This document shows, in pieces, positions 52,138 through 64,000 of a stretch of DNA of 64,000 bases; the stretch's first letter is position 1, and each line of letters opens with the position of its first letter. Under the pieces are notes generated by a model that saw only the letters and a program-made list of their open reading frames with translations, was not told the DNA's origin and did no database searches. The position numbers and the translations under genes are program-made. The stretch comes from Cucumis sativus. Its lineage: Eukaryota; Streptophyta; Magnoliopsida; Cucurbitales; Cucurbitaceae. The stretch covers positions 3,720,001 through 3,784,000 of the forward strand of contig NC_026659.2 of NCBI RefSeq assembly GCF_000004075.3, read 5' to 3'.

Positions 52138-52717
52138 GTATCACTCTCATGACTTTTCCCTCTTTGAGGCTTTGGTTTAAAGAACATGTGTAGGTTGTTT
52201 ATATGTTTGGGGGAGTTGTAGAAAGCAATGATATTCTGTCAGCATGAAAATAGATTAAGTTTGTTATTAGGGATTATGTGGGGTTGTTTATTCGAAAGTG
52301 GGTTTCTGTATTGAATAATCGATAAACGTAGAACAGACGATGCAAATGAAGCACTTCCGCGCGTTTTTTTAAATTATAGATTGATTCTGGCACATTCATA
52401 GACCAAGAAATGGATGTATGATGTCGGGGAAATTTAGTAGCATATTGAATAGGAGGATGTTAGGTAAAAATATTCTGGGTCTAAGCTGATGCGACAATTA
52501 TCTACTTATATGAGTATTAGCCATTGGAAAATTGTGGGACATCTGATATACTAGTGGATGTCCATCCTGAATTTCATGGTTGAATTGGGCCAAGAAATTA
52601 GGAGTCGATGTTTTGCCAGTATGAGATAGAGGAGCAAAAGAAGTTTAAGCATTCTCTTCCTTCTGGTGGTTCGGTGAAATGCTCACCAGTTTCTTTGGGT
52701 TTATTTTTCATTGACAG
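52138..52717 (+). other. probable leader intron of the inhibitor-2 gene
   Basis: A donor-like CG|GTATCA at 52138 and a clear acceptor TTCATTGACAG ending at 52717 lie before the ATG at 52736. Without the splice the leader would be over 800 bases. This is inferred from splice signals only. Confidence 0.4.
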
Positions 52718-52735
52718 GTTCACAAAGAGGTGAAG

Positions 52736-55700
52736 ATGAGTGGAAAAGAATCAAAAAGGTATGAGGTATTTTATAACTTTGTATTGCATCTGTTTCCTTG
52801 ATTGTTCGCCAAAATAAATATGGAACCTCTTGCTCCTTGGTCAGGTCTCCGTCTTCCCACCCCATGGTCAAATGCTCTCAGATTTTCTTCTCCTTTTTTG
52901 TTTTTAACCAAGGAAATGCTCATGTTTTTATTAGTTAACTTGTTTGCTCAGGCTTCAAAACTTCTGTAAATGGGCTTAAAAGTAAGAAAAATGTGAATCG
53001 GTGAATGGCAAGCTAAAAATACACTTCAACTGATATTAAGGTCAGGTCTTAGTTAGCTCCAACCCATACAAGCACAAGGAAAGACTTATTGAAGGAAAGG
53101 GTTCGTACCTTGGAGAAAGAGGTTATTGATATTTGTATATATGTGTAAAAAAAAAAGAAAATGACAAGGTTTGGAGACAGAGGTTGCTTTCTGGCATTAA
53201 ACCCCTTCATTTTACTTTTAAGATGGGGCAGATAGTGGCACAGTGCACATTCCCTTTTGCACCTTTTCTAAGCATCCTAGTCTGTTAGGAACCAAGGTAG
53301 TATGGGATACCTTTGTTCCACGTTGGTTAGAATGGGATGACCAATGTGGTACTTAAGTGGTTTGACTCTCCCACCCCAATTGCTGACTTTTGGAGTATGG
53401 TTCTCTAAGGTGCTTAAGTACCTAACATACTCATCTCTTCAATTTTAATTTCTAGGCTATCTTGATATGGTAGCATGATTATGTTATGTGACTCCAGTTG
53501 TAGTGATTTGAATACGGTCCCTTGCAATTTTTCTTCTTCTCTTGTTGGTGTTTGAGACGTCTTTTTTTCTTTTTCATTTTTTTCAAGTGGTGGTCTTGAT
53601 TGGAAATAGTTTGACTTATAGGGTCGTATGCAATTTATTTTAGTAAGGAAATATTAAGTGTTCAATTGCTTAGGTGCTTTTAACATTTGAGGAAATCAAA
53701 ATGTTAGCCAGATGAAGTAATGTCGAATTTACCCTCTGTATGTGTTTAAAACCCCGCTTTTCTAATGTTTCTATGGGTCTCTTAGTGTTTCAAATAGCTA
53801 TTTATTCCTTCATTCCTAATCTTTATTTGCAAATACCCACTCATGCTTATATGTTGATGTCTTCATGATCTCTGGATGAGCTATTTGTTATTAAAACTTC
53901 AAATAAGATAAGGCGTAGTTGTTCTTTGTGGAATTATAATGCAGATCTTTATTCCTTGCATGAAAATGGCAATTGTCGATTACTTAAAAGACAGGAGCAT
54001 TAGTTTGCATCACTTGGAATATTCTTGTTAACTGGCCTGTGGTTTTTCTGACTTAATTTTAGAATTAGTTCACATTTATTCTACAAATTTGAGCTTTATC
54101 TTCCTGTTCTTGTAGTGGTCCACGGCGCCACGTGAAATGGGATGAAAGTAATATTGGTCAAATTGAAGCAAATAAACCTGTGAGACAGAAAATTACCGAA
54201 CCTAAGACGCCTTATCATCCCATGATCGATGATGATGGTATGTTTTCCTTCTACAAGAAGCATGTAATAGCCAATAAATTTATTATTTATTGTGATACTT
54301 CTATTATGGGGAGAAAATACACTTCTTGTCAGCAGGTTGGGTCTTTGAGGTTATAAACTCAACATTTTAGCTCCTAAAGTTAGGATTAATCTGGTTTTTT
54401 GTCCTTACCACTAACAATTTTGGTTCTTTTATCAATTTTATTTAGTGTAAGACTGAGTGTACACTTTTTTCTTATAATTATTTTTTGACAAATATGGTGT
54501 AGTTATGTTAATTTTATAGTTTTTAAGTTGCTGATGTTGAAAATTGTATTTAGACTTTTAACGTTAAAATCATTATAATTTTTTTTTCTTTTCTCTCTTC
54601 TTTCTTATCCTCCCCACCTTCACCCTTCCCACTGCTGATCATTGCCGCTCCTTTTCTTCACTCCACCACCGATTTGGTGCCCCATCATTTTCCTTCTTTT
54701 TTTTCTTTTATTTCCTTCAACCTTCATCATCCTTGTTCTCTCATCTATTCTTTCTCTCTCTTCTTTATCTCCTTGTCATCTTCTGCTCTGGCAACATTCC
54801 GACACCCGGACAGCCCACCAAAACACCATTTCGAATTTGGAAATTGGAATGATTTCTAAATTTGGAACAAGTTCCAGATTTTGATCATTGGAGAAGAGGA
54901 AGGGGTTCAATGCGGGAGGGGCACAAGCTCATCATGGGAAGTGGGTTTTTGAGAGTTATTGTCAGTGTGGGACAAGTACTAACGTTTGATGGTGGGTGGT
55001 AGGCTGTGAGGGCTACTGACGGAGTGGGGAAGAGGAGAGGTAGCAAGCAATGATGTGCATTGATAGTACGGTGGAGGTGGGTTGTGTGAGGTTGGGAGGA
55101 GAGAAGAAAATAGAAATAAAAAAAATTCAATTTTTTTTATATTTTTAATATTAACAACAATAATAATGAATAAGTGTGTGCTACATCAACAACTTATCAA
55201 TTTTAAAACTATTTTGTTTAAATCACGTCAGCCTAGCAATAGTACAAAATGTCTAGTCAACTTTACATAAATGTTAATCAACGGCAAAGACTAAAAGAGA
55301 AAGGGATCTGTGCTATTTATATAGATATGCTTAGGAGTAAAATTTTGCTCACTTTGACAGTCTATCTAGACTCTAGATTAGTACATCCCAAGATTCTAAT
55401 TGTTCTTTTGTTTGATGCAGATTCTCTCTCTCCTGTGCGGGACAATTTTGACTTGTGTGTTGGTGATGCAATGCATGCCGAAGCCATTCGAACTGCATTG
55501 AATGATGTGGCTTCCTCAAGTGGTAAAAGCAGCCAGCGATCCAGTGGTTGGACATCTTCTGAGGATGAATCAGATGCCATGGACCAAGATGAAGAAGGTC
55601 CCAATTTCCCATCTCTGTTCATTTATCTTACATCCACTGCCTAACTTAACGTATTTTCTTGGATTTCAAGTACAAGCAGTTTTATAATATCTAACCTTAG

Positions 55701-56187
55701 CATCAAACAATCACCGGTAATTTGCTTGATTGTTAACGTTTTTTAAGGTTTGATCTACGCAATGCTGTTTACCCTGCTGTGTTATTTGACTGCGATCTCT
55801 TTCAAAGTTGATTTTGCAGTCATCAACTTGGCGGCTGCCCCATTGTTAAATGATCTTTATTTAAAAAGAAAGAAATTTATAGCATCTTGTTTGATATTTT
55901 CTTCAAGTTCAGTAAATGCTGATGCTCGATCATTTTTATATTTTTGGTTGGGTTTGGAAACAGACAAGGGAAATTTGAGCTTTAAGGAACATAGAAGAGC
56001 ACACTATGACGAATTTAGGAAAATTAGAGAACTGCGGAGGAATGGGTCACTTTTAGTAGACGAAGACGATGAAGATGATGTTGAGATGGATATGATGGGG
56101 AAGGGTGTGAGGGATATTGATATTGAGAAAAAGAATAAAGGTCATCTACCACAACCATCACCATCAACCAATGGAGTTGGAGGTTGA
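52736..56187 (+). CDS. protein phosphatase inhibitor 2 (PP1 regulator)
   Basis: Four coding exons: 52736-52758, 54116-54237, 55421-55597, 55964-56187. The product is 181 residues, like the Arabidopsis inhibitor-2 protein. Inhibitor 2 binds and inhibits type 1 phosphatase. Visible motifs: K15-W16-D-E-S-N-I (the KWDEMNI motif), [11 protein letters not shown], then E-P-K-T39-P-Y-H, where T39 is the position phosphorylated by GSK3 in animals. An acidic/serine stretch S-S-E-D-E-S-D...M-D-Q-D-E-E ends exon 3. Exon 4 holds H-R-R-A-H121-Y122-D-E-F-R-K, matching the HYNE-type helix that covers the PP1 active site, followed by an acidic tail. The exon-3 donor (G|GTCCCA) is weak, and reading through it hits a stop after 15 more residues. 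Confidence 0.92.
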
Positions 56188-56399
56188 TCTAAGAGCTATA
56201 AGCAAAAAAGAAAAAACATCCCACTGACTGAAGAAGACCCCATTTGATAAGAAATTGTTTGGGTGCTCAATTTCCAATGTCTTTTCTTATTACTATTACT
56301 ATATTTCTTTTTTTACTTTGTGTACTCTGTACTTGTAAATAACTTCATTTCTTTGTCCCTCTCAAATGTGGCCAGAGTATGATACACCTGACTTCCTTT

Positions 56400-57870
56400 T
56401 TCTCCCCCTCTGGTTTAATTAGCCATTTCCTTTGAACTTCATGCAGAATTTTTTCATGAATTATAATTGTTGATGTGTTTTTTGTGTGCGTGAGTTCATA
56501 TAGCACAGTTAATTTTGATGGGGTAATTCTACATTGGTTATTTATGTTCTGAGTGATATTACATGATTTTGAGTTAATTCGTAAAGTTTTGAAGTTAATT
56601 TGTTGGTTTAAACTAATTTGATTTTAGTTTTCAGATTTAGATCGGCACCTCCAGTAAATTTTGGAAGTCTTGTTGTGTTGCATTAGTATTTTTTCATAAG
56701 TTTAGAAGATGTGAAATTCATCCTGGATTTTTTCTGATTAGGAAAATTATTGTTATTAGCTAATCAATTTTAAGTTTAGTTTAGGGGCTTATTGAAAGTA
56801 TTAGAACTGAATTGATTTACTAGAAGTATATGGATTAGATTGTCTAACTGGAATCGAAATGAAATGAAACTCAGCTACCAAGAACGTAAAATTAAAGTTC
56901 AGTTCTCACTTTGAAAAGTGTGTTAGTGTTGAGTTTTGGTTCTAGAAAAATTCAAGAATTTTGAAATTAATTTTCTATGTTTAGCAGTAAATTTTTAATT
57001 TTGTTTTGATTTTACGTCTAGTAAAATTTGAAAATCTAGGGGTCTTATTTGTAATTTTGAAAGTTCATAGATAAATTAAAAAAAAACAAAAAAAAGTTTA
57101 ATGATTATAACGACTAAATTGAGTGTGAAAATTGGAAAATCTAGGTGGTATTAGGTGGTGGTAGGTTGTTCTTTTATGCTTTTAATTAATATAATCAAAA
57201 CAACATAAACGTGTAAAAAGTAATTGGAATAATGTATTCTTGTGAATGCTTGAAAATTTGGTTCACTTGCTAGAAAAATTCTTACTAATGTTTATATTCA
57301 TATTCAACGAAAAATTGAACAAATAGAGAAAAATGAGTGTATCTGTGTAAGTGTGCTTCAAATCATATCAATTCTTTCCAACTCAAGGTTAGAGTTAGAG
57401 TTTCCCATTGGTTGAGTACTCTTTAGAGTAGGGAATAAAAGGGTGTTAAAGAAGAAGAGAAAGAGAAATATATTAAGCCATAAATTGAAGGAGAAATGAA
57501 ATGGAGGAGATGGAATCTGAATAAGTAATTTTAGATGATTAAATATATTATTGAAACGAAGTACAAAGTTCAAAGACATGTTTCTGTTTAGTGAAAGAAA
57601 ACACAAAATTTATTTAATGATATCATAGATATGGAAATTACTAAATTTGAAGATCACAATACCATCAAGGAAATTTGTAATTCAACCTAATATTGAAACA
57701 AGCACTTGGGTTATGAAAAAAAGGAAAAGGAAACCATCTTCAAAGTATTGCCATCTAATAAATAGTATTCTCTTCTTTTTTTTCTTTTTTTTTTTTCCTT
57801 TTACTGATATTCATTCAATTACAGTGAAAGCTGACACTAAAATTCCAACATACAGATTTTACAAATATTT
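56400..57870. other. intergenic spacer between convergent inhibitor-2 and XBAT33-like genes
   Basis: Contains the 3' end of the inhibitor-2 transcript (TGTAA-type signal near 56333, upstream) and probably the far 3' end of the XBAT33-like transcript near 57780, where there is a long T run on the plus strand. No gene seen. Confidence 0.55.
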
Positions 57871-58138
57871 CCCCTACCTATTAAAGTGAAGGCAGCAGCA
57901 ATGAGTTTGAAGCAGAACAATGCTCAGAACTGCTGTCATTCCCAAACAAATCATTCACACCAACCAGGCCTCCTAAAGGCATCAGAAAAATTGGCATCAA
58001 AACCGAAGAGAAAAACGAACCATGTTACGACAAACTTTGTATCCATGACATTTATCTCCACTGGAACTTTCAGGATCGTTGTTACTATAAATTCTCAAGT
58101 CTCAGTCGAGATGACTGACCCGATACTAACCAGACATG

Positions 58139-61100
58139 TCAAGCGTTTATCTCTGAATTGCATTGATTCTCCCTGCTACAGCTTCTCCTGCCCCAAAACA
58201 TGCTTGAACAGCTAGTTCTTTCTGACCTTGGACCTCCCAATTTGTCCTGGTCTATAGGGGTTGCTTGTGATTGACGTGGTGATTCATCTTCTGTTCCAAC
58301 GTCTCGGGACTCAAAAGTCGGGCATGGACCGTCGTTGCATGTACACAAAGGAATAGCAGCAGATGGGAATGGGCTGCAAGTTACTGGGCAAAATACATCT
58401 GAAGAAACGGAAGCCACACGGTTCTTACGGATCTCTGGCGTACAAGTTGAAGCTTGATCTTCAGCATCGCCGGTGTGAAGAATGCATGGGCTGCATATGC
58501 TAAGAGACAGATGAAGTTGTTTTTCTTTTGCTGTAGCACCTGACAATTTTACAAAAGATATAATACCGTGTCTGCAAAGCGGACACGGAATTGAGCCCAA
58601 TGAGCCAATCATTTCCGAATGGATATTGCTGGTCGAACAAAGATAGAGTGCACATCTCACACAAAGCTCGTGCCCACATCCTACATAAGCAAACAAGTTC
58701 AAAAATTACTCCAACCACCAAAATTTAACATTTCAAAGTACTTCTTGAGAAAGAAATTCTTTTCTGCCACATCAAACAGATGCGAAGCAAGTAAAACTTG
58801 CCCAATCAGAAAATACAAAATAGTGGGCAAGAAAATCATCTCAATAAGTAAACCAAAATATGCCACAAAAGGAAAACAGGATTCAGATGTTAAATGTATG
58901 AAGGAGAAACTTACCCTCTGCTGCCACAGAACATACTCTCTCCAGACAGACAGCACAGGTATCCCCATCATCCGAGGTTGCTCCCATAGATTTAAAACCG
59001 CATTCTCTGCAGAGAATTCTACATATCATCACTCACATTACAAATGCACTAAAGAGTATGCCCTTGTTTTGTACAAGGAATTCAACTTTCATAAAAAAAG
59101 TGGAGTCCAACATCATATAGGTATTGACCACAGTATAACAGCTCTTTCATGAAACCGCTTGATCTTAAAAAAAGGGGAAAGAACTTGACAGCTCCATCCC
59201 AATCAGGTCTCTTTTCTCACTAAAATATAAGCATAAATTACTTCAATGTGAGGCGGCAAGGATTCAACTGGTTAATTAGTTAAACTTGCACATAGTGTCT
59301 AACATTTGTAGAAATCCCTTCAATTTTCTTTGGTGTAACAAGGGATCATGGAATATAAAAACAGCTCCTACATTCATTTAATCTAAACGATCAAGTCAAA
59401 CATGAAACAGCTTCCATGACCCTCTAACTTCGACTCATAAAACTAAGTTGAGCTTGACGACATCTCCATTGATACAAAGAACTTATTATTTTATAGTCAG
59501 CAAAAAATAATAACAAAAGTACTTTATGTCTGTTATGTTCCACAATCTAAAATCATCACATCTATATAACTCTCAACACACCTCCTAGTTGCCTCTTTTG
59601 AGTTCACCAACACGCACTACCAAAAGCTTATCTTCTCAGATAAAACTAACTTCTTGAAACAAAAAATTTGTCCAATAACATCAGTAAGATGCAGTAATTC
59701 ATTCCAATTCCATACAACTGTGAACCAATAAGAAACTTCAAAACATAGCAAATAAACAAATACCTGGCAATGTTTAATGCACTCAGTAGAGGCAAGGATA
59801 GGTGGTTGGAAGTGGGGAATCTCGGTAATATAGAGTCAGAGTTGGGAACTAGCAGAGGTTCAAGCCAGTGGCGTCCCCACATTCTGGCTACATCTAACGG
59901 AAGCCACCTGAAAGATAGTTGCATTTTATATCAGACAAGTAACAATTAGAGAGAGAATAGCAAACACAGTGAGGTAAAAAATATACCCATTGCAATTCAA
60001 AGTCATCCGCGAGGCACCTCTTGCAAGGAGAATCTGTAACATTTAAAACAAACAGAAGTGTTAAGGAAATATTCAAATATCATAAGTTAAAGCCAAAATT
60101 TTACTCTTAAAATCGAAAGACATCTTGCCTGACAGCACTTCAAGTTACCCCCACAAGCTGCATAATGCAGAGGAGTGCTTCCAGCTCCTATAAGGATATA
60201 ATCAGTTACTATTAATGAAAGATCACAAAGTACCAGTAAGATTTAGAAGCACATTTTGAGAGAGTTACCTATCAAATCCATAGAGGTCCCGTAATGAAAT
60301 GTTACGGCCGAAACATTAGCATGTAGGTCAAGAAGAAGATGAACACAGTCATAGTATCCGTTTAATGCTGCCATATGAAGAGCAGTAATGCCACCATCAG
60401 CTGCCTTATTTATAAACTTGGACAAAGCACTGCACTGGAAACACAAAAATAAATCACAAGAATAATAAACAGGTCAAGCAAAGTCTACAATACTCCATGG
60501 TAAACAACCAGTATGTCACAACTTCAAATTTGGTCTAACATCCATAGTAATATAATCTTCATTTACTTTCAAGAAAATCACATTCATGATTTGTTTAAGT
60601 ATTACGAAACTATTTTTTTCTCCATTAAAATAAAATCAGTTAGTAAGTATATAAATTCTATGTTTCGATGTAAAGCAAAACGAGCCAAGTACCCTTGTTC
60701 ACATTTGTTCTTCACATTTACACCATCACTTCTGCTGACAACTGACTGACTATTAATGGCCTCATAGGGAACACTAGGAACAAAGTCGGCCACAATAAGT
60801 CTTAGACATCTCACATGACCATTTACGGCAGCAAAATGGAGAGCAGTCCGACCGCTGAGGTAGTCTGCTCTCATTACCTGATTACAACAAACAAGGTATT
60901 AACATCACAGCTCGATCTTGAAACAACAGCAATTGGTAAATAGGCACTAAAAAAACAGGATCAATAAAAAGCAATAACTCAAAACTATCATGCTTTTGTG
61001 GCAGTTACATGCGAGAATATTTCTCAAACTACAGCTAAAACATCTTAACAAGGACCGTCATTTTCGTGCTCCAGACATGCTAGCCACCAAACAACTTATA

Positions 61101-61908
61101 AATGACAGTAGGAAAGCTAAATTCCAATTTAACAACTCACATTGCATCTGAAAACCAGAAGAGTTTGTACAACTTCCCAGTGCCCATATCGACAAGCTTG
61201 CATCACTGCTGTCTTCATAGACATGAACAAAACAAGTAAAAGACATTCATTTTAGGGTGATTACTAATTAAATAAAAGAAAATGTCAGGTTTAGTGAACT
61301 TAGAAAATTGAAAAACAAACGGCAGAGTGTCCTACAAATTCGGCTCATCATAATGGAGTAATTGTAACAGTCCCCAAGTTGTTAATAATCCAATTAAACC
61401 TCATCAAGAACAAAAACAGAGGTACCAAATTTCCATTCATAGAATTTGGAGAAAAAGTGATAAAACTAAAATCCTCTCAGTTGTGATGATCAGGCTCCCA
61501 ATTCAATTTTTTTAGAAAAAAAAACCCCAGAAAAGGAAAAGAGCATCAAAGTCACATACCTGGCCACAGTAATTCCTGGAATTCACATCAGCTCCATTTT
61601 CAAGCAACAAGGACACAATCTAAGAAAAACCCAGAAACACAATACATAGAAAAAAAAGAACAATTAAAACAAAACCAAGAAAGCAATCAGAAAGATGAAA
61701 CTAATTAGAGAAGCAAAATAGAAAAACAAACCTCGTTGTGGCCTTTAGCAGCCGCAAAATGGAGAGGGGAATTAAGACCACCGAAAGTGGAGTATTTAGC
61801 GAGACATGGGTTGCAATCCAAAAGCATTTTAGCCTCCACCAAGTCGCCATCTCTCGCTGCCGACACCAATCTCTCCCCTGACGCCGAACACCCAAATGAA
61901 TTCCCCAT
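58139..61908 (-). CDS. XBAT33: XBAT33-like ankyrin-repeat RING E3 ubiquitin ligase
   Basis: Ten exons on the minus strand: 61908-61732, 61619-61560, 61212-61141, 60877-60693, 60429-60269, 60187-60129, 60033-59987, 59907-59764, 59006-58915, 58680-58139. The product is 512 residues, as in the XBAT32/33 group of plant XB3-family ligases. The N-terminus MGNSFGCS offers G2 and C7 for lipid attachment. Five to six ankyrin repeats follow, for example [32 protein letters not shown] and [10 protein letters not shown], over about residues 12-300. The C3HC4 RING uses C319, C322, C334, H336, C339, C342, C365 and C368. The tail ends in [18 protein letters not shown], typical of XBAT33/XB3. Intron 6 has a GC donor. 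The start is the ATG giving [12 protein letters not shown]. Confidence 0.93.
60034..60128 (-). other. GC-AG intron in the XBAT33-like gene
   Basis: The exon ends TGTCAG and the intron begins GCAAGA, the usual context for GC donors (AG|GCAAG). It ends TGTTACAG. Joining gives C-C-Q-I-L-L-A-R-G as in the family. The nearest GT (inside TGCTGTCAG) would delete the conserved Q and shift the frame. Confidence 0.85.
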
Positions 61909-62130
61909 TCTCAGCAAGAAATGGGTGGGAATTAAAAGAACAATAGAATCAAGTCAAGATCCTTAAACGAAATTTCTCAAGACCCTTTTTTTCTTCCTTC
62001 CCTTTACTTCAAACACAACATTCAACAAACAGAAACAACCCAAAAACTCAAACAACAACCAGAAGAAGAAGAGAGGAAAGTTGGAGAAGAAGAGAAATGG
62101 GGAAAGAGCCAAATTTGTTGAGTATTCAAA

Positions 62131-62169
62131 AAGTAAAAGAGAGAGAGAGAGAAGAGGAAAGAAAAGAGA
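62131..62169 (-). repeat. GA/CT microsatellite in the XBAT33-like 5' leader
   Basis: A GAGAGAGAGAGAGA run on the plus strand (CT on the gene's sense strand), 220-260 bases before the ATG, within a pyrimidine-rich leader or promoter. Confidence 0.8.
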
Positions 62170-62289
62170 TTTTGATGCCCAAAATTTCCACTTTTTCTCA
62201 CCTCTTTTCTTGCTTTTCTTTGTTCTTGCGGTGAGATGCGACTTTCCTTTTTCTTTCTCTTGTTTGTAACATTGGAAAAGTTCATAAAT

Positions 62290-64000
62290 TTATCTCCATT
62301 TTGGTTACAACAACAGCATAATCTAAAAATTTTATTAACAACTTTAATGGTTTTTCAATAAATATGTATTTAACAAACCATAGCTTGCAATAACGTACCA
62401 ATTATTACTACTGCCATTCAAGAGATGGATGATGGTTTCATCTCCACCCCCATCACCGTTCTTAAAACTAAAAACTAAAAACTTATCAAAAATAAAATTC
62501 ATTTGGTTCATCTAAGTTATATTTTTTCTTCTAATTTGTAGGATTTATTTCAGTTTTCTCCAAAAATTACTTTAACAAAAGTAAAAAATTCACACACAAT
62601 CCTCTTAAATTAATAATAGAAAATAATGATCTAGTGAAAATTCACTCGTATTAATTTTGAAAAACTAATGGTCACTACTATCTATTCAATTCTAGTTTTT
62701 TTCTTTTTCTTTTTCTTTTCAGTTTAAGTTTGGTAATAATTGTGGCTAAAAAAGTTTTACATTCCTATATGATCTTTGATTTTACAACCAGATTTTAATA
62801 GATATTTTTAATTGATTTACTTATGATAAGTTTTGAGTTTCAATTGATTGAATTTATTTTAAATCTTAAACAAACCATCCAATTAGTGTAGAAGTCCATT
62901 TTGTTTTCTTACAAAAAAAAAATTGTCTTTTGTTTTCAATTTTTAACCTTTAACAATTTAAGATTTTGTTTTATGCTTTCAAATGTATATAATTTAGTGA
63001 AAATACCTTTTACATATGTTTTATTTAAATTATTTGGTTCATAGTAAAAATTCTAAAAAACAACCTTTTATAATTTTATTGTATCCATGTTTTAAATTTG
63101 AAATTTGAAATTTGAAAATGCTTATTTATATTTTTAAAAATTAATAAATAGAGTTCTTCACCTTCTAAACTCAATTAATTTTTGTTATAATAAAATATAT
63201 AAAATAGAATGTTTTATTATTATATGATATTGTAAGGCAATACTAAAATGCATTCATAAATTAATTAACTATAGGTTATCTTCAACCTAAAGTTTAGTGG
63301 ATAGTTACAACAAGTTTTATGACTAATGAATATATTATATCAAACATATATTAAAACATCAAATACACTATTTTCATTGAATTCCTTGCTTTCACATTTT
63401 ATTTTATTATTACTTACGAAATATGTTTAAAAAATTTAACCTAAAGAATTGGGTATTCAACCTATCCATTGTAATTTTCTCATCTGTCAACTTATATATA
63501 ATATGTAAAGTATGATTGAAGATTATGAAGGCAGAGTAAAAGTTGAAAATTGGAAATTGTTTTGGAAAAAAGAGAGCATAAAAGTGACTTCTTTTTGCCG
63601 TGAAGGATAATGCTTTGTCAATTTTCACTTTTATAATCTTTTTCTTTTTAATATGGTAAGATATCAGTCATTTTTCTTATATATATAGTAAATATGTTGT
63701 AATTAAAGTGTTGGATAGGAAAATGGAGCCTTCTCGATGTTGATGCTAGCGTTTGAGTTACGCTCATGTTAGCAACTTTTAACTTAATTATAGGAAGCGC
63801 TGCTTATTTTTTAATTATAATGTTTTATTAGTAAAAATTACTTTTGCGCTATATTAGTCTCTTTTTATTTTTAAGCTAAATAAACTACAGCAATTGTTGA
63901 GCTTTTAAAATGGTAATTGAGTATCCTATTGAATTAAGTAGGTTTAGATAATTTGTCAAACTATATGAAAAAAAGTTTAACACCAAGAGATGAACAAAAT
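62290..64000. other. AT-rich intergenic spacer
   Basis: Upstream of the XBAT33-like gene. No frame with recognisable similarity, only short A/T runs and the phrase 'aaatttgaaatttgaaat' (tandem 9-mers near 63096-63117). Confidence 0.65.

Noticed and set aside
58619-59152. 177-codon plus-strand frame
   Set aside because: Antisense to RING exons and an intron of the XBAT33-like gene, with no family resemblance.

Overview
This window is nuclear DNA from a flowering plant. The genes are split by GT-AG introns with intact plant splice sites, the spacers are AT-rich and full of TA microsatellites and transposon debris, and every protein-coding gene belongs to a family well known from Arabidopsis. 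Protein similarity recalled from memory and the style of the dispersed repeats suggest a eudicot, probably a rosid and perhaps a cucurbit. That placement is inference; no marker in the window settles it.

Layout: (1) 1-3360 is spacer. (2) 3380-18870, plus strand, is an 18-exon gene for the DYRK-family kinase YAK1. It has a uORF-rich leader, LINE remnants in introns 1 and 2, and a U12-type intron inside the kinase domain. (3) 20663-21246, minus, is a secreted Ole e 1/extensin-like protein. (4) 23015-24188, minus, is the small subunit POLD4 of DNA polymerase delta. (5) 26914-28685, minus, is a glycerol-3-phosphate transporter-type MFS protein with an intron in its leader. (6) 29600-43380 is a gene-poor stretch holding one tRNA-Leu(AAG) gene, long TA repeats and an unexplained GC-richer island at 36780-37370. 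(7) 43381-46394, minus, is a LUC7-like U1 snRNP protein. It is divergent from (8) CTF8, plus, 47238-49378, a subunit of the cohesion clamp loader with two E2F-like sites just upstream. (9) 52736-56187, plus, is protein phosphatase inhibitor 2. (10) 58139-61908, minus, is an XBAT33-like ankyrin/RING E3 ligase with one GC-AG intron. (11) 62290-64000 is spacer.

The genes do not form a pathway or cluster. They are ordinary single plant genes for growth signalling (YAK1, inhibitor 2), replication and cohesion (POLD4, CTF8), splicing (LUC7-like), phosphate metabolism (G3P transporter), ubiquitination (XBAT33-like) and the cell wall or secretion (Ole e 1-like). I joined exons by hand; each model keeps one open frame from ATG to stop and has the length expected for its family. 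I found no convincing undescribed system. The best leads are the U12 intron, the uORF-dense YAK1 leader, the E2F pair at CTF8, a PIP-box-like motif in POLD4, a long ORF in the inhibitor-2 leader and the orphan GC-richer island.
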